A stretch of 53,655 nucleotides of DNA from assembly GCA_041581635.1 (NCBI GenBank), contig JBFICW010000018.1, positions 1 to 53,655 on the forward strand, in the 5' to 3' direction. The notes beneath the pieces were generated by a model. It saw nothing but the letters and a program-made list of their open reading frames with translations, was not told where the DNA came from and did no database searches. Position 1 is the stretch's first letter, and every line of letters begins with the position of its first letter. The stretch comes from Porticoccus sp041581635 (GTDB lineage Bacteria; Pseudomonadota; Gammaproteobacteria; Pseudomonadales; Porticoccaceae). A program made the position numbers and the translations under genes. Shown piece after piece: positions 9,296 to 16,972 of the stretch.

Positions 9296-9336
9296 TTACA
9301 GAATTATAGCCCTGTAGAATTGCGCTAATACTGTAG
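9296..9336 (-). promoter_or_regulatory. Possible gap promoter with overlapping inverted repeat
   Basis: Read on the minus strand, TATAAT (9303-9308) is a perfect -10; no good -35 is seen. The -10 lies between the arms of an inverted repeat, TACAG (9297-9301) and CTGTA (9312-9316), and a further CTGTAG lies at 9331-9336. This suggests an operator on the -10 of the gap-pgi unit, but the regulator is unknown. Confidence 0.35.
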
Positions 9337-9456
9337 GGGGGCTACTGTTGTTGCTATGAGAAGATTGAAGCAATACTTTTTTATGGGGGTGTTTAATGTC
9401 GGCCACCCCATTAACCTGCAGAAGTGAATCAATTTTAGCTAATATTGCTTTTCGGC

Positions 9457-9492
9457 TTGACTACAAACGCACACTTTCTTATATTACGCGCC
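9457..9492 (+). promoter_or_regulatory. Sigma-70 promoter of tRNA-Arg
   Basis: TTGACT (9457-9462), a 17-base spacer and TATATT (9480-9485), followed by the GC-rich discriminator ACGCGCCC, the arrangement usual for growth-rate-controlled stable RNA promoters. The tRNA begins at 9499. Confidence 0.85.
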
Positions 9493-9498
9493 CTTAAC

Positions 9499-9575
9499 GC
9501 ACTCGTAGCTCAGCTGGATAGAGTACTCGGCTACGAACCGAGCGGTCGAAGGTTCGAATCCTTCCGAGTGCGCCA
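9499..9575 (+). tRNA. tRNA-Arg (anticodon ACG)
   Basis: 77 bases with encoded CCA. The acceptor GCACTCG pairs with CGAGTGC; the anticodon stem CTCGG/CCGAG encloses CTACGAA, giving ACG (A34 normally edited to inosine); the T-arm contains GGTTCGAATCC. It has its own promoter and terminator. Confidence 0.97.
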
Positions 9576-9581
9576 TAAAAT

Positions 9582-9613
9582 AAAAAAACCCGGCCTTGAG
9601 TCGGGTTTTTTTA
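9582..9613 (+). terminator. Rho-independent terminator after tRNA-Arg
   Basis: An A-run, then CCCGGC and GTCGGG around a five-base loop (CTTGA), then T7. It begins seven bases after the CCA end. Confidence 0.9.
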
Positions 9614-9726
9614 TGCTCAGTTTCCAACGTATAAATACATGCCTCCAGTTTTGATAGCTTGGCTTCTTCGTCTACTTATTTATCCGGTATGCTCTAGGTT
9701 GTGTTCTTGCTTGTTTTTCAAGCTCC

Positions 9727-9771
9727 TTGACATGGAATGAGTTAGCTGCTTATATTTGACCGTACGGTAAT
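9727..9771 (+). promoter_or_regulatory. tetR promoter with TetR-type operator
   Basis: TTGACA (9727-9732), an 18-base spacer and TATATT (9751-9756) form a near-consensus sigma-70 promoter. Right after the -10 lies the perfect palindrome ACCGTACGGT (9759-9768) inside TGACC-N4-GGTAAT (9757-9771). A repressor here would block the transcription start, consistent with autoregulation by the TetR protein encoded just downstream. A matching site precedes the RND gene at 10443. Confidence 0.75.
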
Positions 9772-9778
9772 AAATGGT

Positions 9779-10393
9779 GTGGAATTGAATATATCCGATC
9801 AACATAGAAGTGTAGGGCGGCCTCGACAGTTTGAAGAAGACCGAGTACTTGATGCTGTTATGAATATATTTTGGCATCAGGGTTACGACGGTACTTCATT
9901 AAAAGATTTATGCGTCGCGACAGGGCTACATAAGGGCAGCCTTTATCAGGCTTTTGGCGACAAGCATCAACTATTTTTAAAGTCACTGAAATATTACATG
10001 GATCAATCATTTAAAGATGTCGCGTCGAGCGCGTATTTGCATGATTCACCTATGGCTAATCTACGTTCTTTGCTAAAAGAAATAACAACTAACTGTATTG
10101 CCGGTGAGGGTTGTATGGTGGTTAATACATTGGTTGAAATGGCACCTCATGATCCAGAAGTGAAGCAAATGATCCATCAGAGTTATGCTATGAAGCAGCG
10201 GTTTTTAACTGACCTAATTGATAGGGCACAGCGTGATGGTGAAATCACCATCAAGCAAGAACCAGATCGCTTGGCGGCGGTGTTAATGGTGGCGCTAGCG
10301 GGGCTTGCGGCAACCATAAAGGGATTTTCTAACACTGATCATATTAGCTATGTACTAGAGGATATATTAAATTCTTGGGTTCAGCAGTGTTAA
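9779..10393 (+). CDS. TetR/AcrR family transcriptional regulator
   Basis: 204 residues. The DNA-binding domain (about residues 18-65) shows the TetR pattern: A-V-M-N-I-F-W-H-Q-G-Y-D-G-T-S, then L-C-V-A-T-G-L-H-K-G-S-L-Y-Q-A-F-G-D-K, the recognition helix. The remainder is an all-helical ligand domain with no clear specificity, containing E-G-C-M-V-V-N-T. The start is uncertain: GTG 9779 gives the full length but has no strong ribosome site, and TTG 9785 is an alternative. It is followed after 84 bases by the RND permease and is very likely its local repressor, since the same operator pattern lies before both genes. The inducer would probably be the substrate of the exporter; inference. Confidence 0.9.
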   Translation: MELNISDQHRSVGRPRQFEEDRVLDAVMNIFWHQGYDGTSLKDLCVATGLHKGSLYQAFGDKHQLFLKSLKYYMDQSFKDVASSAYLHDSPMANLRSLLKEITTNCIAGEGCMVVNTLVEMAPHDPEVKQMIHQSYAMKQRFLTDLIDRAQRDGEITIKQEPDRLAAVLMVALAGLAATIKGFSNTDHISYVLEDILNSWVQQC

Positions 10394-10429
10394 ACGAAGT
10401 CGAATGCGCCGTAGGTGAATTTTTAGTGC

Positions 10430-10459
10430 TTGTTGATATTTATGACCAGTTGGTAATTA
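10430..10459 (+). promoter_or_regulatory. Candidate operator and promoter of the RND operon
   Basis: TGACCAGTTGGTAAT (10443-10457) matches the tetR site at 9757-9771 in all eleven positions outside the central four bases (TGACC-N4-GGTAAT). It lies between a weak -35 TTGTTG (10430-10435) and a possible -10 TAATTA (10454-10459), 18 bases apart, about 20 bases before the permease start. The operator match is seen directly; the promoter boxes are weak. Confidence 0.6.
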
Positions 10460-10477
10460 ATAATCTGAGGTAATCTC

Positions 10478-12850
10478 ATGGACCGGTATTTTGAAGCAGT
10501 TGATCGATTCTCCGCAAAGCTGACCAGAGGGGTTATTCAATTCCGTTGGTTGGTGCTAGTTGGCGTTGTTGTCATGACTATTGGCGCTGGTGCAGGGATG
10601 TCGAAGCTGGAATTTGCAGCAAACTACCGGACGTTCTTTTCTGAAGAAAACCCTGAGTTAGCGGCATTCGAGAACTTACAGGCTACCTATACCAAAAATG
10701 ACAACATCTTGTTTGTTATTGAGCCGGCGGTCGAGAGTGATAGTGCAACAGCCTTTAATAGCAACACGTTGGCTGCGGTAGAAGCGCTGACGGCTGAAGC
10801 CTGGAAGATCCCATATGCTATTCGTGTTGATTCTGTCAGTAACTTCCAATATACCAAGGCGATAGACGATGACCTGATTGTGGAAGACCTGGTTATCAAT
10901 GCAAGAGATCTGACCCTCGCCGAATTAGCCGATCGGAAGAAAATTTCGCTTGAAGAGCCGCTGTTGGTCAATCAGCTGGTGACGCCTTCCGGTGACGTTA
11001 CTGCTGTCAACGTGATTCTGCAGTATCCAGAGAAAAGCCTGACTGAGGTGCCCGAGGCTGTCAATGCGGCAAGAGCGTTGCGTGACCGTATAGAAGCAGA
11101 TTATAGCGGCATAAACATTTTGTTGACCGGCGTATCAATGCTCAACAACACCTTCTCGGAAGTCGGGATGTTGGATGCAGGAACACTGACGCCATTGATG
11201 TTTCTGGTGATATTAGTCATGTCCTGGCTGATTCTCCGTTCGTTTGCGGGTACTTTATCTATTCTGTTTGTTATTGCCTTTTCTTCTGTTGTTGGTATGG
11301 GGCTGGCAGGTTTCTGGGGCATTAAACTCACCCCGATTTCCATGAGTGCCACCACGGTTATTCTTACGCTCGCAGTAGCTGACTCTATTCATATTCTCCT
11401 CTCCATGCGTGGTCTCATGCGCGAAGGGCTGGCAAAGTCTGCAGCAATTCCCGAGGCTGTTCGCTTGAATTTTATGCCGGTCACTATTACGTCAGTGACG
11501 ACGATTGTGGGTTTCCTTTCATTGAACTTCTCTGACTCTCCACCGTTCTGGCACCTCGGTAATATCACGGCAGTAGGTATTGGCGCCGCATGGCTGTTTT
11601 CAATCACGCTATTACCTGTGTTGATGAGCTTGTTGCCGGTCAGAGTGAAAGAGGCGCATGAGGCTGAATGGTCACAGGTGATGATGACCCGGTTGGCTAA
11701 TTTTGTTATCGCTAACTATCGCAAGTTGTTAATGGGTATAACCCTCATTGTTCTGGTTTTTATGGCCTTTATTCCAGGCATTACTTTTAATGACCAATGG
11801 GTTGAGTATTTTGACGAGCGTGTCGAGTTTCGAAATGAATCGGATCAGGCGCTGAAGTACTTCGGGCTGTACCCTATTGAATTTTCTGTGCCAGCACTCA
11901 ATCCCGGTGGAATCAGTGAGCCTGAGTATTTAAGTCATCTTGAAGACTTTGTGTTGTTTCTCCGTACTCAGCCAGAGGTGATACATGTTTATTCCATCAC
12001 TGACATCATGAAGCGGCTGAACAAAAATATGCACGGCGATGACCAGACTTTTTATCGCATACCTGATAATCGGGAGTTATCGGCACAGTATCTATTGCTA
12101 TATGAACTGTCTCTACCCTATGGCCTGGATCTGAATGACCGAATTAATGTGGATAAGTCAGCCACCAGGGTCACTGCCATGCTGCATAAAGCGACTACCA
12201 GTGAAACCAAGGTGTTTTTAGCCAACTCTCGCCAGTGGATGGCTGAAAACTGGCCCGACTATATGCAGGCGCAGCCCACTAGTGCTCAGGTGATGTTTAC
12301 CTACATTACCGATCGCAATATAGACAACATGATCACAGGTACCATTGCCGCGATTATAGCGATTGCTCTTATCATGGTTCTTGCCTTAAGAAGTTTCCGT
12401 TTGGGGATGTTGAGTATGATTCCCAATGGTTTGCCTCTATTGATGACCTTTGGCACTTGGGCATTACTTATTGGCGAGGTGGGCTTCTCTGTTGCTACAG
12501 TTGCTTCCATTTCGTTGGGTATTATTGTGGATGATACCGTGCACTTTCTTTCAAAATATGTGCGAGCCAGAGATGAAAAGGGATTCTCTGCGGAAGACTC
12601 CATTAGATATGCCTATCGCAACGTGGGCATGGCTATTTTAGTTAATACGATCATTTTGGTCGTTGGCTTCCTCGTCTTGACAACGTCGGCCTTCAAAATG
12701 AATGTAGATATGGGGTTGATGACCATTATGTCGATTCTATTTGCCCTGGTGCTGGACTTCCTGTTCCTTCCTGCGCTTTTGTTGGTGATCGGTAAAGAAA
12801 AGCGCTCTGTCTCCACAACCAGTGCTGAGTCAGTGCCAAATTCTTTATAA
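10478..12850 (+). CDS. RND/MMPL-family permease
   Basis: 790 residues; ATG 10478 with GAGG eight bases upstream. The layout is duplicated as in the first permease: a helix near residues 22-42, a periplasmic loop to about 235, helices about 238-400, a second loop, and a last bundle from about 620 to 770 (with I-I-V-D-D-T-V-H-F-L-S near residue 685). The V-A-D-S-I-H-I-L motif near residue 305 and I-V-D-D-T-V-H-F mirror each other, as expected of the two RND halves. It belongs to the exporter branch of MMPL-like RND proteins (COG1033-type by recognition). First gene of a three-gene operon with a LolA-like protein and an outer-membrane barrel, so it probably drives a hydrophobic ligand between inner membrane and periplasm. 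Confidence 0.88.
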   Translation: MDRYFEAVDRFSAKLTRGVIQFRWLVLVGVVVMTIGAGAGMSKLEFAANYRTFFSEENPELAAFENLQATYTKNDNILFVIEPAVESDSATAFNSNTLAAVEALTAEAWKIPYAIRVDSVSNFQYTKAIDDDLIVEDLVINARDLTLAELADRKKISLEEPLLVNQLVTPSGDVTAVNVILQYPEKSLTEVPEAVNAARALRDRIEADYSGINILLTGVSMLNNTFSEVGMLDAGTLTPLMFLVILVMSWLILRSFAGTLSILFVIAFSSVVGMGLAGFWGIKLTPISMSATTVILTLAVADSIHILLSMRGLMREGLAKSAAIPEAVRLNFMPVTITSVTTIVGFLSLNFSDSPPFWHLGNITAVGIGAAWLFSITLLPVLMSLLPVRVKEAHEAEWSQVMMTRLANFVIANYRKLLMGITLIVLVFMAFIPGITFNDQWVEYFDERVEFRNESDQALKYFGLYPIEFSVPALNPGGISEPEYLSHLEDFVLFLRTQPEVIHVYSITDIMKRLNKNMHGDDQTFYRIPDNRELSAQYLLLYELSLPYGLDLNDRINVDKSATRVTAMLHKATTSETKVFLANSRQWMAENWPDYMQAQPTSAQVMFTYITDRNIDNMITGTIAAIIAIALIMVLALRSFRLGMLSMIPNGLPLLMTFGTWALLIGEVGFSVATVASISLGIIVDDTVHFLSKYVRARDEKGFSAEDSIRYAYRNVGMAILVNTIILVVGFLVLTTSAFKMNVDMGLMTIMSILFALVLDFLFLPALLLVIGKEKRSVSTTSAESVPNSL

Positions 12851-12892
12851 ATGAGTGGTATGAAAAAGTGACGTTTTTTAAAGGAGAATAAA

Positions 12893-13714
12893 ATGAAACA
12901 ACTGAATTTCTTAAGTGCCACTCTTTTATCCCTGGTGGGTGTATTGGGAGCATCCCATGTAATGGCGGCGGCTCAGGAAGAGAACAGTGCACAAGAAGGC
13001 AAAGGTTTTGATGTTGCGGCAAGGTCTGATCGATCCGATCGGGGCTTTGGCGACAGTGCAGTTGATATGACCATGGTGCTGAGAAATGCAGCCGGTCAGG
13101 AGTCCTCCCGGAGCATGAGTTTCACGACCCTTGAAATGCCCGATGAATCGGTGGGTGATAAAAGTTTGGTGTTATTTTCGATACCAAGAGATATTGAGGG
13201 GACGGCATTGCTGTCTCATGCAAAAATTCTTGACCCCGATGATCAGTGGCTCTATTTGCCCGCACTGAAGCGAGTGAAAAGAATTTCATCCAGAAATAAA
13301 TCTGGTCCTTTTGTGGGTTCAGAATTTGCCTTTGAAGATTTCACTGCGAGTGAATTGAACAAATTCAGCTATAAGTATTTGCGGGAAGAACCCTGCGGTG
13401 AATTGCAGTGTGATGTAGTGGAGCGTTATCCCCGCTATGAAAACTCCGGCTACACCAAGCAGATCTCCTGGGTGGATACCACCGATTATCAAATTCGGAA
13501 AATTGAGTTCTACGACCGTCGCGACAGCCTTCTTAAAGAACTAAAGTTTGAAGATTACCGTAAATATGATGGTAAATATTGGCGTGCACACCGTATGGCC
13601 ATGAAAAACCTGCAGACAAACAAGAGCACCGACCTCATCTATGGCGAATATAAATTTGGTGTAGGGTTAACCGATAAAGATTTTGTGAAAGGCCGTTTGT
13701 CTCGCCTGAGGTAA
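12893..13714 (+). CDS. LolA-like periplasmic protein (outer membrane lipoprotein-sorting family)
   Basis: 273 residues; ATG 12893 preceded by AAGGAG. A signal peptide covers residues 1-25, with cleavage near V-M-A-A. The mature protein matches the LolA-like family often labelled outer membrane lipoprotein-sorting protein: W-L-Y-L-P-A-L-K-R-V-K-R-I near residue 117, G-S-E-F-A-F-E-D-F in the middle and W-V-D-T-T-D-Y-Q-I-R-K-I-E-F-Y-D towards the end. True LolA is shorter (about 200 residues) and carries lipoproteins; this family is found beside RND permeases and more likely carries another lipid. Two Cys (E-P-C-G-E-L-Q-C) could form a disulfide. It lies 42 bases after the permease and 2 bases before the next gene. 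Confidence 0.88.
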   Translation: MKQLNFLSATLLSLVGVLGASHVMAAAQEENSAQEGKGFDVAARSDRSDRGFGDSAVDMTMVLRNAAGQESSRSMSFTTLEMPDESVGDKSLVLFSIPRDIEGTALLSHAKILDPDDQWLYLPALKRVKRISSRNKSGPFVGSEFAFEDFTASELNKFSYKYLREEPCGELQCDVVERYPRYENSGYTKQISWVDTTDYQIRKIEFYDRRDSLLKELKFEDYRKYDGKYWRAHRMAMKNLQTNKSTDLIYGEYKFGVGLTDKDFVKGRLSRLR

Positions 13715-13716
13715 TT

Positions 13717-14949
13717 ATGGTGAAAATCACATTTTATTATTTGGTAGTGCGTCTAGCGTGCCTGTCTTTACTTGGCGTTATGGGCTTAAGCTCAATTTCA
13801 GCAATAGCCGATGAGACACTTTGGGATCTCTCTGGCAACACAGCATTACAGCTAAGGGGCTTTTCTCAGGATGCCCTATGGCCAAAACAAAATACCAGTG
13901 ATATTGAGGCATCAGTATCCGGTGAATGGGAAGTGCGTTGGCGGAGTGAAGAGGGCGATCAGCGGGCATCCTTTATCCCCTTTGCCCGTTGGGATGAAAA
14001 TGACGACGAACGAACCCATCTTGATCTTCGGGAAGCGTATTGGGCTTACGAAGGCAATGGGTATGAGCTACTTGTTGGCATCAACAAAGTTTTCTGGGGT
14101 GTGACAGAGTCTGTTCATCTGGTGGATATCATCAATCAGACAGACCTGGTGGAAGATATTGACCAGGAAGATAAGCTGGGACAACCCATGGTCAATCTTG
14201 CAATACAGCAGGATTGGGGCTTGCTGAATGTTTACCTGCTGCCTTACTTTCGTGAGCGGACATTCCCTGGTCAAGATGGTCGTTTTCGTTCGCCCTTGCC
14301 AGTGGACTGGGATGATGCCGAATACGAATCGGGAGATAAGGACAAGCATGTCGATTTTGCTTTGAGATACAGCCACTACTTTGGTGATGTCGATGTGGGG
14401 CTATATTATTTTCACGGCACAAACCGTGAACCAAGGTTAGAACTATCGCCCAACGGCCGCGAATTGACGCCATTCTATGATCAAATTGATCAGGTCGGGT
14501 TAGATCTTCAATACACCAGAGATGCCTGGTTATGGAAGCTGGAAACGATTGTCAGGAATGGTTATGACCAGTCCTATATGGCGTCAATCGCCGGTTTCGA
14601 GTATACCTTTTATCAAGTGTATGAGAGCGATGCCGATATTGGTTTTTTGCTGGAGTATCAGCACGATGAGCGCTCTTCACAGGAGCCACTAACCACCGCG
14701 GATAACGACATTTTTTTTGGTGGTCGGTGGTCATTAAATGACACTCAAGATACCGCTGTGCTGGCAGGTGTGGTGGTGGATAAAAAAACCTCTGAAACCT
14801 TTTTTAACCTCGAGGCCGAAAGACGATTTGGTGACAACGTCGTTCTGGAGTTACGGGCGAGAGCAATAACCAATGCAGAGCAGGATGAGCCACTCTATTC
14901 CTTCAGCAGGGATGACTATATACAGCTGCAAATCAGTCGGTTTTTCTAA
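13717..14949 (+). CDS. Outer-membrane beta-barrel protein (DUF1302-like)
   Basis: 410 residues. A signal peptide covers about residues 1-32 (S-I-S-A-I-A-D). The mature chain consists of alternating amphipathic strands rich in W, Y and F with D/E/N turns and ends in L-Q-I-S-R-F-F, an aromatic C-terminus for BAM insertion. G-I-N-K-V-F-W-G-V-T-E-S-V-H-L-V-D near residue 125 resembles the conserved block of DUF1302-type barrels, so a distant DUF1302 relationship is suspected. The ATG is only two bases after the LolA-like stop, so the genes are translationally coupled. It supplies the outer-membrane end of the second envelope module. Ligand unknown. Confidence 0.8.
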   Translation: MVKITFYYLVVRLACLSLLGVMGLSSISAIADETLWDLSGNTALQLRGFSQDALWPKQNTSDIEASVSGEWEVRWRSEEGDQRASFIPFARWDENDDERTHLDLREAYWAYEGNGYELLVGINKVFWGVTESVHLVDIINQTDLVEDIDQEDKLGQPMVNLAIQQDWGLLNVYLLPYFRERTFPGQDGRFRSPLPVDWDDAEYESGDKDKHVDFALRYSHYFGDVDVGLYYFHGTNREPRLELSPNGRELTPFYDQIDQVGLDLQYTRDAWLWKLETIVRNGYDQSYMASIAGFEYTFYQVYESDADIGFLLEYQHDERSSQEPLTTADNDIFFGGRWSLNDTQDTAVLAGVVVDKKTSETFFNLEAERRFGDNVVLELRARAITNAEQDEPLYSFSRDDYIQLQISRFF

Positions 14950-14957
14950 ATCAGCAG

Positions 14958-15002
14958 TAAAAAAACCTGTTATGCCATCCTCGGTTAAAACAGGTTTTTT
15001 TA
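14958..15002 (+). terminator. Rho-independent terminator of the second envelope operon
   Basis: A7-CCTGTT and AACAGG-T7 arms enclose a loop of about 16 bases. The A-run makes it potentially bidirectional. Confidence 0.85.
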
Positions 15003-15138
15003 TAGTTTTTTCTGTTAGTACGCCCATTTGAAACCTGCCATTTTTACTGTGCCCTATACTTAACAAAGGACATTTTTGTCTTCTGGGTGGAAAGAAATAA
15101 AACTTGAATAACAAGCCCGTGTGATAAGGGGGGTGTTC

Positions 15139-16254
15139 ATGTTAATCGGCGTACCTAAAGAAATTAAAAACAATGAGTACCGTGTTGGTTTGCGTCCTGC
15201 GTCAGTGCAGGAACTGGTGTTTCGTGGGCACCAGGTGATGATTGAAAATCATGCGGGCGCGGCTGTCGATTTTCCCAATGAGATGTATGTTCATGCCGGA
15301 GCCTCTATTGCCACGAGTGCCGAGCAGGTCTACCGAGAAGCAGACATGATCGCCAAGGTGAAAGAACCCCAGCCAGCGGAGTGCAAGATGCTCCGTGAAA
15401 ACCAGGTGTTATTTGCCTACCTGCATCTAGCTGCTGACCCCTTGCAGACAGAATTATTGATTAAATCTGGTGCCACCTGTGTTGCCTATGAAACTGTTAC
15501 CGATAATCAGGGGCGTCTTCCTCTGCTGGCACCCATGTCGGAAGTGGCGGGGCGAATGTCCGTGCAGGAAGGCGCGCATCATCTGGGTAATGCTTACGGT
15601 GGACGGGGGCTTTTGTTGGGTGGTGTGCCAGGTGTGGCACCTGCGAGAGTGTTAATACTCGGAGGTGGTGTTGTCGGGGAAAATGCTGCCAGTATCGCTA
15701 TAGGTATCGGGGCAGATGTCACTATTGTCGATCGCTCAATTGACCGATTGCGTGATCTGGAAAGACAGTTCTCGGGTCGTGCCCGATGTGTCTACGCCAC
15801 TACGGCGGCCATCGAGGAATATGCCTTGGCGGCAGACCTCATTATCGGTGCTGTGCTCATTCCTGGCGGTGCGACTCCAAAATTGATTTCTCGCGATATT
15901 ATCAAGGGCATGAAAAAGGGTTCCGTGGTGGTGGATGTTGCCATTGATCAGGGTGGTTGTTTTGAAACTTCCAGGCCCACCACCCACCAGCAGCCGACCT
16001 TCGTGGTTGATGATGTGGTTCATTATTGTGTGGCGAATATACCGGGCGGCGTGGCTCGCACTGCGACCATGGCTCTGACCAATGTTAACCTTCCCTTTAC
16101 CGTGCAGCTTGCCGATGATCCCATCGGTTCCATGCTGCGTAATGACAACCTCCGGAGAGGACTGAATATCTGTAAAGGCCGGGTGACGTATCCGGCCGTG
16201 GCTGATGCCTTGGGATATGATTACACCGATCCTTTGGATGTATTAGCGAAGTAG
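15139..16254 (+). CDS. ald: Alanine dehydrogenase
   Basis: 371 residues from ATG 15139 (AAGGGGGG upstream); the GTG at 15121 overlaps that ribosome site. Catalyses NAD-linked oxidative deamination of L-alanine to pyruvate and ammonia, or the reverse. Expected catalytic positions are present: Arg15 (N-N-E-Y-R), Lys75 (A-K-V-K-E-P) and His96 (Y-L-H-L-A-A). The NAD domain carries V-L-I-L-G-G-G-V-V-G-E-N near residue 170, followed by V-D-R-S. The C-terminal block N-I-P-G-G-V-A-R-T-A-T is standard. Transcribed alone, between terminators. Confidence 0.97.
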   Translation: MLIGVPKEIKNNEYRVGLRPASVQELVFRGHQVMIENHAGAAVDFPNEMYVHAGASIATSAEQVYREADMIAKVKEPQPAECKMLRENQVLFAYLHLAADPLQTELLIKSGATCVAYETVTDNQGRLPLLAPMSEVAGRMSVQEGAHHLGNAYGGRGLLLGGVPGVAPARVLILGGGVVGENAASIAIGIGADVTIVDRSIDRLRDLERQFSGRARCVYATTAAIEEYALAADLIIGAVLIPGGATPKLISRDIIKGMKKGSVVVDVAIDQGGCFETSRPTTHQQPTFVVDDVVHYCVANIPGGVARTATMALTNVNLPFTVQLADDPIGSMLRNDNLRRGLNICKGRVTYPAVADALGYDYTDPLDVLAK

Positions 16255-16311
16255 CAATATAGATGATGGTTGTCAGCTACAGCTGAATATCTTTTTGACC
16301 TCTGTTTGTTG

Positions 16312-16353
16312 CAGCATCGCGGCAGAGCTGGGAGAATCCGCGCTGCTGTTTTT
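16312..16353 (+). terminator. Probable terminator after ald
   Basis: CAGCATCGCGG (16312-16322) pairs with CCGCGCTGCTG (16338-16348) with a single mismatch, and T5 follows. Confidence 0.7.
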
Positions 16354-16393
16354 GACTGCGGTCTTAATAATCATTGTCTAGTTTGAGGGTGTC

Positions 16394-16954
16394 GTGACCA
16401 AGATTGGTTTGTTTTTTGGTAGTGATGAGGGAAATACCGAATCCATTGCCTATCGCATTGCCCGGCGTTTGGGTGAAGATGTGGTAGATGTGCACGATGT
16501 GGGTGATGTCACTCAGCTAGAATTTATGGACTACGATAAACTGATTCTTGGTATTCCCACGTGGGACTTTGGTCAGATTCAATCTGATTGGGAAGACTTC
16601 TGGGACGATGTCGAAGCTATTGACTTCACTGGAAAAACGGTGGCATTTGTCGGTCTGGGCGATCAGTTTGGCTATGGAGATTTCTTTCTGGATGCCATGG
16701 GGATGCTCCACGATGTAGTCATCAAAACTGCGGATAAAATCGTGGGCTACTGGCCGACAGAGGGCTATGACTACGATGCGTCAAAAGCAGAAATAACATT
16801 AGGATCTGAAGAGGCTGGAGAGAAGCTGTTTATGGGGCTTGCTCTTGATGAAGACCAACAGCCAGAACTCTCATCAGCGCGACTCAACCGGTGGTGTGCT
16901 CAAATTCACGCGGAGTTTGGCTTGGATACGCCACTTGTAGAACTGGATGACTAA
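16394..16954 (+). CDS. Long-chain flavodoxin
   Basis: 186 residues from GTG 16394, with GAGGG a few bases upstream. FMN-binding electron carrier: the phosphate loop is G-S-D-E-G-N-T-E near residues 9-16, the W-containing loop is G-I-P-T-W-D-F-G, and the second isoalloxazine loop is G-L-G-D-Q-F-G-Y-G-D. The ~20-residue insertion of long-chain flavodoxins is present. The phosphate loop resembles FldA, but later segments (F-L-D-A-M-G-M-L-H-D) look like FldB; a second, clearly FldB-like protein is encoded at 36320. Partners are not encoded nearby. It converges with cmoB, 18 bases away. Confidence 0.93.
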   Translation: MTKIGLFFGSDEGNTESIAYRIARRLGEDVVDVHDVGDVTQLEFMDYDKLILGIPTWDFGQIQSDWEDFWDDVEAIDFTGKTVAFVGLGDQFGYGDFFLDAMGMLHDVVIKTADKIVGYWPTEGYDYDASKAEITLGSEEAGEKLFMGLALDEDQQPELSSARLNRWCAQIHAEFGLDTPLVELDD

Positions 16955-16972
16955 TCAGTTGATGGCCGCTAT

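Noticed and set aside
9445..9654. 69-codon open frame on the + strand
   Set aside because: It runs through tRNA-Arg, its promoter and its terminator; the tRNA explains the sequence.
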